Source: Thermoguttaceae bacterium
GTDB taxonomy: Bacteria; Planctomycetota; Planctomycetia; Pirellulales; Thermoguttaceae
DNA length: 48,301 nt
NCBI GenBank assembly: GCA_017550965.1
Contig: JAFZNK010000188.1
Span: 1 to 48,301, forward strand
Direction: 5' to 3'
Shown here: positions 46,201 to 48,301 of the stretch, piece after piece
Position numbering within the stretch: the first letter of the stretch is position 1
Layout of the letters: each line of letters begins with the position of its first letter
Notes under the pieces: model-generated
Seen by the model: the letters and a program-made list of their open reading frames with translations, nothing else
What the model was told of the DNA's origin: nothing
The model's database searches: none
Program-made: the position numbers and the translations under genes

Positions 46201-48301
46201 GCGGCGATTATTTCCGGCAACGAAGCGACGGCCGGATCTTACGGCGCGATCGGCGCGAAGAACGTTACGATTACCGGCGACGCGACGGTCGACAAGAATA
46301 TCGCGGGCGTCGACTTCGGCGCGATTTCCGCGAAGAACGTCTCGATTACGGGCGATGCGACGATTACCGGGAACAAAGCCGGAAACGACTTCGGCGCGAT
46401 CGGCGCGACCGGCGACGTTACGGTTGGCGGCGCTGCGACGATTACGAACAACGAGGCCGGAAACGATTACGGCGCGATTTCTGCGGCGAATGTTGCGATT
46501 GCGAACGACGCGACGATTACCGGCAACAAGGCCGGAAACGACTTCGGCGCGATCGGCGCGACCGGCGACGTTACCGTCGGCGGTAATGCGATTATCGACA
46601 ATAACAGCGCGAACGGTATCGTCGGCGCCGTCGCGGGCAAGAACGTCTCGATTGCCGGCGACGCCGAGATCAAAGGCAACTTCGCGGATCAAAGCTACGG
46701 CGCGGTCAACGCGGAAACGTTCTACGTCGGCGGCAAAGCGGATATCGTCAATAACACGACCAACGGCGAAGTCGGCGCGGTTTACGTAACCGGGACCGGC
46801 GAAGCGTTTACGATCAAAGGCGTCGCGACGATCACCGGCAACAAAGCGGCGGCCGAAGCGCGAGAAACAGTCGAAACGACGATCGAAACGACGACGTCGA
46901 CGAACGACGAAAACCAGACGGTTGTTACGACCACGACGACCAAGACGACCACGAGAACGATCAACGGCAAGTACGGCGCGTTCAACGTCGAAAACGGCTC
47001 CGCGGTCTTTGGAGCCGACGCGACAATCGCGAACAACTCCGCTTCCGCTTACGGCGCGTTCAACGTTGCGGGCAAGATGGACGTCGAGGGCAATTTGACG
47101 CTCGATCAGAACGTCGCGTCCGGCAGCGAGATTATTACGGTCGAAAAGACGGTCGTAGTCGATATCTTCGAAGCCGACGGGACGCCCGTCTCCTCCACGA
47201 CTTCGGAACCCGAAGTTTCGACGACAATTGTCGACGTCGATTCCGACTACGGCGCGGGCAAGATCGGCGGCGCATTGACGGTCGACGGCGACGCTACCGT
47301 TACGCGCAACAACGCGGACGACAGTTACGGCGCGTTCGCGGCGAAGAGCGTAAAGATCGGCGAAATTGCGACGATCGGCGACAACCACGCTCTTGGCGGC
47401 AATTACGGCGCGGCTTATGTCGAAGGCGACTTTGCGGTCGACGGAGACGTCAACCTCGGCGTAGACGAAAACGAGAATCCGATTCCTTACGTGGGGCTTG
47501 TGGCGAGTATCGTCAACAACTCGGCTAAGGGCGACGTCGGCGCGATCTACGTCGGCGGTAAGACGACGATCGGCGGCGACGCGGAAATTACCGCGAACAA
47601 GGCCGGCGGTTCGTTCGGCGCGATTAATTCGGACGGCGATTTGACGATCGACGGCGACGCCAAAATCGCCAATAACGAAGCGACAGCCGGACAATTCGGA
47701 GCGGTTAGAGCGGCGAACGTTACGATTGCCGGCGACGCGACGATTACCGATAATAAGGCTGGCGGAAACTATGGCGCAATTGGCTCGGTCGGATTCGTCA
47801 AAATAGACGGAAACGCGACAGTTACGGGCAACGAAGCTGGCGGAGACGGAGGCGCGATCGCCGCGAACGACGACATAACGATCGGTAAAGACGCGACGAT
47901 TTCCGGCAACAAAGCCAGCGGCGACATAGGCGCGATCGGCACGTTCGGCGAGACAGCCGGCGACGTTATGATTGGCGGAAACGCGACGATTACCGACAAC
48001 GAAGCGGGCAAAGACGGCGGCGTTGGCTTTGCTACGAATTGGACGATTGTAGGCGACGCGACGATTTCCGGCAACAAAGCCGGCGGCGACGTCGGCGCGA
48101 TCGGCACGGTCGGCGAGACAGACGGCGACGTTGTGATTGGCGGAAACGCGACGATTACCGACAACGAGGCTGGCGGATATGAAGGCGCGATCCATTCGAA
48201 CGGTAACGTAACGATCGGTAAAGACGCGACGATTACCGGCAACAAAGCCGGCGTCGACTCAGGCGCGATTGGCGCGGTCGGCGACGTAACGATCGGCGGA
48301 A
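34240..48301 (+). CDS. Giant LEPR-XLL-like surface protein with two protease-like domains and beta-helix repeats (partial, right edge)
   Basis: One frame without a stop for 4687 codons, open at the window end. AGGAG 6 bp before the ATG sets the start. Order: basic N-terminus with LEALEERQLLS (49-59, LEPR-XLL-like); beta-rich segment (60-230); IdeS/C66- or papain-like domain (about 300-500) with Gly309 at the expected Cys and His454 kept; metzincin-like domain (about 637-830) with HQIGFSLGLRP (756-766) in place of HExxHxxGxxH; PPC-like region (828-1067). Three super-modules follow: CSLREA-like motif, beta-helix, choice-of-anchor-Q-like, CARDB-like (about 1085-1700, 1720-2680, and 2689 to the edge). 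SLREAV occurs at 1727 and 2689. The third helix becomes about fifty short G-N-x-A / Y-G-A-I modules like chlamydial Pmp repeats. It is probably a surface protein. The export route, anchor and C-terminus lie outside the window. Confidence 0.9.
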   Translation, partial: MRLFNRLIGGSHNGGANNEENLSRGRNNEGALRAKSDKKRNMTAKKLGLEALEERQLLSVNPLSAPEYDEIREAYANLDLPASMSQINVIAVDDLSSEALQAAIDQAAQTQADDLIVLRTTADNYVVNLESTAVTVNIDSDQYGKLTIVGKGEQALTIETVDVNAFTVLSGDFTIDGAVVFNYSTSDITGDMVFAGPDGKVTLGDQFVVVTQVTKADASGELTTSYLVDRAATSEDLAAAGILNTTSTPVSGYRTETAQSGDYNTVRNNIHCEMKTVYDYFSYVPRETFAPGVSRSVIYDAESGYAYAGWLGTVANMMAYTGWAQQAGFSTDMTLSDGTEKHYESVEDAVVDYLRNGFISTDAGTAYYYNFTAAGILDYLFSGNDENNKFHNYFDWFSNTVEGGGFFMDVDFGKVGGYVSASDSMLQDICRALRDGCAVTLEVITTGSNGSVSHEYVSVWGYVYNNDSRTFYNGRSVTNDAATTVGLICTNPTKDAYRQEVTDSHYGNSDTTVTFNGRDAFNTNDRNVRHPHFIERDSTLDSTENAYHTYLLSGSGSNLTLVHAPYTTLSNGNVQGAITFPEGFCFYGNANSQNNTYTSRIVGFSWLAQYTDKMPSCEINQNAVLSLESMPGNTQNVIYLDFGGTDSFAAFNLDSNSNTFNGYGVSELRAIEEIWQRVSEDYAPFNVNVTTSASVFNSASRGVRCVIGGGDGYFGSDYNGMAGFDSYGTTKPTVYVYAFTPSFGLSAQSIAGEASHQIGFSLGLRPDGYEHSTYYGGANSSDWAPIMGHGYGNAMTQWSNGDYVNATNGEDDVAKIASKLGYRTDAHGDTAATATDLNSYYVSVDWNDYNPYAGMYVANGVIEKRTDVDVFSFKSYGGTYVVDVSGAGADQRFIDGDSRLYDVYDARYMNFDWTNRQHEDEENPVFGGYFYAHSYDYTNLNIKVSLLDENGDNLLLGKDGNILKLGYGERTHAFESNDAYDSNYHFYVVDQFGNPVYLDDAKTILKEGYYAIDDSLYTTFSHFVTPELEAGKTYYIAVEGVGQGSSTTNGYSDYGSLGQYTLTLHESYENFYIDDVRMDVTDLSFSTGVDNVLNWQEAFVYSGRRLEDGSRYLGNTLRFNESLAGSTLSLTETLTFDYSRGIVGQPWAAKRFVLDATPAWDAENSQPGITIDAQQKFRAVYVDNTTLEMYGFIITNGVSSPGKASSQVYNGGGVYNNYGWLTIGDSIIAGNRAVKAGGGVYNSGGEYDDTSVHDGWLYLINTSIIGNIVTEDGAIGGGIFNEDGGVITMVNATVAGNVAGYSGGGIQNYGIVEAYNSIIAKNYASFGADVYTIAAQGNTRVYATIVGDESRNARLEAYRNGKDTIGDGLSLIGTSDDGTVSSPVTTHDPGFVSYRDYSAGDWSPELWKYWNLRLVGDSIAVNRGVDDNFSSSLDFEPKREEVWPYSIISGYNANYVSAGTYQSMGNTRFDTGFPGDLAGQERIGGGSIDAGAYELLGKSDLTQFVPTSAGSDVVNNWENSIVVSRAIDDQTGSVAPFLVNEPLYLNLAIINQGPKITDSFETIVYLWKYDPYNASKTEMFASSVKENGKAIMRVKVEFPDGAAMSGGTVNANIVCTNLATGCEQTLQYDGSTSYMLIENVALGSVEDIVNGLIDKGLMEEQNEEGYYVFGYAIDTNEQIDEGEKGETNNFFLTTSYFDVVESPVSFNDSIVVTTTEDVVDPYDGDISLREAVEVYAGSFYYAEVALQDGQTFEANGVTYKVQDGKFYVDDTTAYQVYPGEQFTVTKDGVDTVITYVVDQFFNAVGQVVDVPEGSVAIVNDLECTLQDGVWTNFKETARYTRDDVQTQFGSFTMADGSVVTVVNGVFRRDLTNDVAIVPDGSVVTFANGETATYDFAQDRFIVTETTTFTLGDGDTIVYGGETLTLVSDAYVDETNTRYNLESGTVVLLSNGYEVTYDGEKFVYNYPAVSETKLPAGTTVTLNGEEYTYKAGRALVKKVSRESNAVVFSSDNPNLDGATFELTKGPLTIDKTFTLDCVDPDGNQLDLTITSTSDDPCLFYITGSADVTVKNFKFKEATSTEDGAIFENEGKLTLETLTFKDNVAENGSLVYNASGATLNVNAVAFENNKANAKSLIYNEGVANIGSGTTFDGDYGFLSPIYSKGVLTVDGATFTSTSGENGGAILNDGGIAVIARSEFKGTSAKDKGGAIYNAGGKSELSVYDTTFDGTVAVNGGAIYNGSAAKLAVEASIFKNAQATENGGAIYNDAGTFTDKGSTFENNKATLAGGAIYDLGTATLTGSTFKGNSATSGGAIYEAQNSNVNIIGGTFFGNAATNGAAVYAAGTFNASNSLFAQNEATGLGGAVYAASNTTFVNVTIADNEAADGAGVYGAGSGNVILENSIVAQNVAAGTGYDLYTEEGATTTLRNSLVANIAQIGPKGYATEQAYRSILGVDPELNDDYTLKATSPAINAGNNAFDSAETDLAGNARRVGLTIGGVVRTVDMGAFEFTTPIAPDLAILADTVDYWGTEAIVNGATTELGYFIAGTDVCINFNVQNIGDARVIDNFAFNVKLVGVNENGETVYDDTLDPQYYATEFVNENWLNVGDWIEINGVETMMTNFGQLPAGIYTVTVTLDVEGVGAVYEHGEEDGYEGENNNVFVGTFNVFAEPSTVVTTEQDVIDATDGETSLREAVAAAAGYQYVSTFLVEDGTVYTIEGGQKLVVHDGWLTESIDAVIQDGEMRDLVEGEEFLLNGRSIYYHKEMNGGYFTYDSADPDGERVPQNVIATGPITYPDGTEVGLALNTAQYINYVDDTNLNPQEGTHYTYNVLTTPDGAVILEDGMTFEYSNVKFTYYENEEYPKGAFVFDNGDVVEYSDKGTLTFGSLAIGSLTTRYARVEKSVTLEDGSTLEVKNGVAKITKEIGADVTFDKAKMQGKTIVIDPAKGPVVLEATTKLLGSDVVVERELNILGEDRDVTVSGNKESNMFVVDSGAIVSISDLTLTEGYAKAGGALVNNGELNLTNVDFTDNEAYWIKSTQSEYLTEGLGGAIANFATLTVDGGTFSGNKATDFGGAIFADTTGDTIVKNATFQGNTAFAGGAIVAQNGTLTVENSNFASNSAERAGAVYTLVPATFVASVFTGNKAEAADYTSRNVVGGAIYAGPNAPFTFKADAESESTLAATFTGNSAEAGGAVYSDAGINVEGDLVATGNKAVASEYVDEVKGDYGAIYANGDLSVTGDAKFENNTADGSYGAFYAKNVDVTGALTATGNTAGGDFGAFAADGDLSAGSLTATGNTAGGSYGAFAAKNVDVDGDLTATGNTATAGDYGAFLADGGVNVGGALTASNNAAGGSYGAFAATGDVSVVGNATLNDNVATDSFGAAKIDGAFSVTEGNVEISGNKATTVSGVQAKSVDVAGDLTVNGNENTTNTGALVSDTSINVGGAATAKNNVGGALIAGGDVSVGGTADLQNNSSNQGAAINATGAVFVKGDVVAKGNVSDGDGGAIYASSFKTEGALTATGNTAGGQGGAIYSKSYVKVGEGQSNISGNKAGGNGGAIYAINSVEVAGDAIVATNEAGTVPTSVETATTDPIIGDEGETIVTTVTKTTYSALGGAIYVAAGGAEFGGDVKFNKNKANGSAGALYAKGDVKFGGDAAFTNNSALGYVVTETKTEVTPAGDGAETTSAVETTTEYIGDYGAAYINGDLDVDGVFELSGNTANRDYGGMYVAGAVDVKGNVEKTFDDEGNEIVYTGLVAKISDNKADGSYGALYADGAVNIAGKTEISNNEAKGGDYGAVKAASVTIGGDAAVAGNKASGSYGAIATDGAVAIDGAATITGNEATTGSYGAISATDVSITGDATISGNKAGVDFGAIGATGAVTIGKGATITGNKAGNNYGAISAKSVAIGEDATISGNKAGNDYGAIGATEDVTIGKGATITGNEAGNNYGAISAKSVTIGDDATITGNKAGVDYGAINATEDVTIGGAAIISGNEATAGSYGAIGAKNVTITGDATVDKNIAGVDFGAISAKNVSITGDATITGNKAGNDFGAIGATGDVTVGGAATITNNEAGNDYGAISAANVAIANDATITGNKAGNDFGAIGATGDVTVGGNAIIDNNSANGIVGAVAGKNVSIAGDAEIKGNFADQSYGAVNAETFYVGGKADIVNNTTNGEVGAVYVTGTGEAFTIKGVATITGNKAAAEARETVETTIETTTSTNDENQTVVTTTTTKTTTRTINGKYGAFNVENGSAVFGADATIANNSASAYGAFNVAGKMDVEGNLTLDQNVASGSEIITVEKTVVVDIFEADGTPVSSTTSEPEVSTTIVDVDSDYGAGKIGGALTVDGDATVTRNNADDSYGAFAAKSVKIGEIATIGDNHALGGNYGAAYVEGDFAVDGDVNLGVDENENPIPYVGLVASIVNNSAKGDVGAIYVGGKTTIGGDAEITANKAGGSFGAINSDGDLTIDGDAKIANNEATAGQFGAVRAANVTIAGDATITDNKAGGNYGAIGSVGFVKIDGNATVTGNEAGGDGGAIAANDDITIGKDATISGNKASGDIGAIGTFGETAGDVMIGGNATITDNEAGKDGGVGFATNWTIVGDATISGNKAGGDVGAIGTVGETDGDVVIGGNATITDNEAGGYEGAIHSNGNVTIGKDATITGNKAGVDSGAIGAVGDVTIGG
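43921..48301 (+). repeat. Tandem 75-78-bp coding repeats (beta-helix modules)
   Basis: Repeating coding units of about 25-26 residues of the form D-A-T-I-T/S-G-N-K/E-A-G-x-D/N-Y/F-G-A-I-x-A-x-x-V-T-I-G, within the giant gene. Roughly fifty Y/F/G-G-A modules can be counted from about 43.9 kb to the edge. They are most uniform at 45.6-46.6 kb and 47.5-48.3 kb, and more diverged at 43.9-44.6 kb. High nucleotide identity between neighbours points to recent duplication or gene conversion, and makes this region prone to assembly collapse. Confidence 0.9.

Noticed and set aside
44605..48195. An antisense frame of about 1196 codons opposite the giant gene
   Set aside because: It mirrors the repeat modules of the plus-strand gene. 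The sense codons avoid TTA, CTA and TCA, which opens the opposite strand. The predicted product is a repetitive Arg/Val/Asp string with no family features.

Overview
The window most likely comes from a planctomycete, probably a gut- or rumen-type relative of the Thermoguttaceae/Pirellulales. Supporting signs are: a Tat-exported Gfo/Idh/MocA oxidoreductase; an RhaT-type rhamnose symporter; lpxA (a Gram-negative outer membrane); a membrane-anchored terpenoid-cyclase-like toroid protein; secreted Pro-rich proteins; and a giant surface protein with an N-terminal LEPR-XLL-like motif, CSLREA-like, CARDB and choice-of-anchor-Q-like segments and beta-helix repeats resembling chlamydial Pmp proteins (Chlamydiae and Planctomycetes share the PVC superphylum). 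The lineage call is inference; no rRNA gene is present. The sequence is rich in CG and GTCGAC, and this bias opens long spurious reading frames on the opposite strand.

Layout. 1-5.8 kb (minus strand): a 10-bp satellite array at the left edge, a pentapeptide-repeat lipoprotein, and a four-gene operon (toroid protein, zinc-ribbon DUF805, zinc-ribbon CD225/dispanin-like protein, small acidic protein). 6-7.5 kb (plus): an Rpn/transposase-type PD-(D/E)XK protein and rpmG (L33). 7.5-10.5 kb (minus): recJ and a secreted PHP-like protein. 10.8-14.6 kb (plus): glgA, a GspF/PilC-family protein and a DUF58 protein. 14.6-18.3 kb (minus): a PSP1/RicT-like protein, a second Rpn-like protein and the Gfo/Idh/MocA oxidoreductase. 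18.6-21.9 kb (minus): four small secreted Pro-rich proteins forming two paralogous pairs. 22-23.4 kb (minus): RhaT-like symporter. 23.8-25.3 kb (plus): an AbiEi/AbiEii toxin-antitoxin pair with a perfect inverted repeat over its promoter. 25.4-31 kb (minus): AddB-like nuclease, a zinc-ribbon membrane protein and lpxA. 31.3-33.4 kb (plus): an unrecognised exported protein. 33.4-34.2 kb: a long non-coding leader region. 34.2 kb to the right edge (plus): one uninterrupted reading frame of at least 4687 codons, still open at the edge.

The strongest candidate for something undescribed is this giant protein. Its N-terminal part carries two consecutive protease-like domains. The first resembles IdeS/C66-type or papain-fold cysteine peptidases, and the second resembles a metzincin. 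Both appear to have lost catalytic residues (Cys to Gly; HExxHxxGxxH to HQxxFxxGxxP). They are followed by a PPC-like region, then three tandem super-modules of CSLREA-like motif, beta-helix, anchor-Q-like segment and CARDB-like domain. The last beta-helix grows into about fifty short G-N-x-A / Y-G-A-I modules interrupted by Thr/Glu-rich inserts. This suggests a non-catalytic, possibly ligand-binding head on a very long stalk.

Many genes have convincing sigma70-type promoters (TTGnnn, 16-17 bp, TAnnnT or CAnAAT). Several of these decide which start codon is real (recJ, the toroid protein, the oxidoreductase, the first Rpn protein). All functions are inferred from motifs read by eye; no database search was run.
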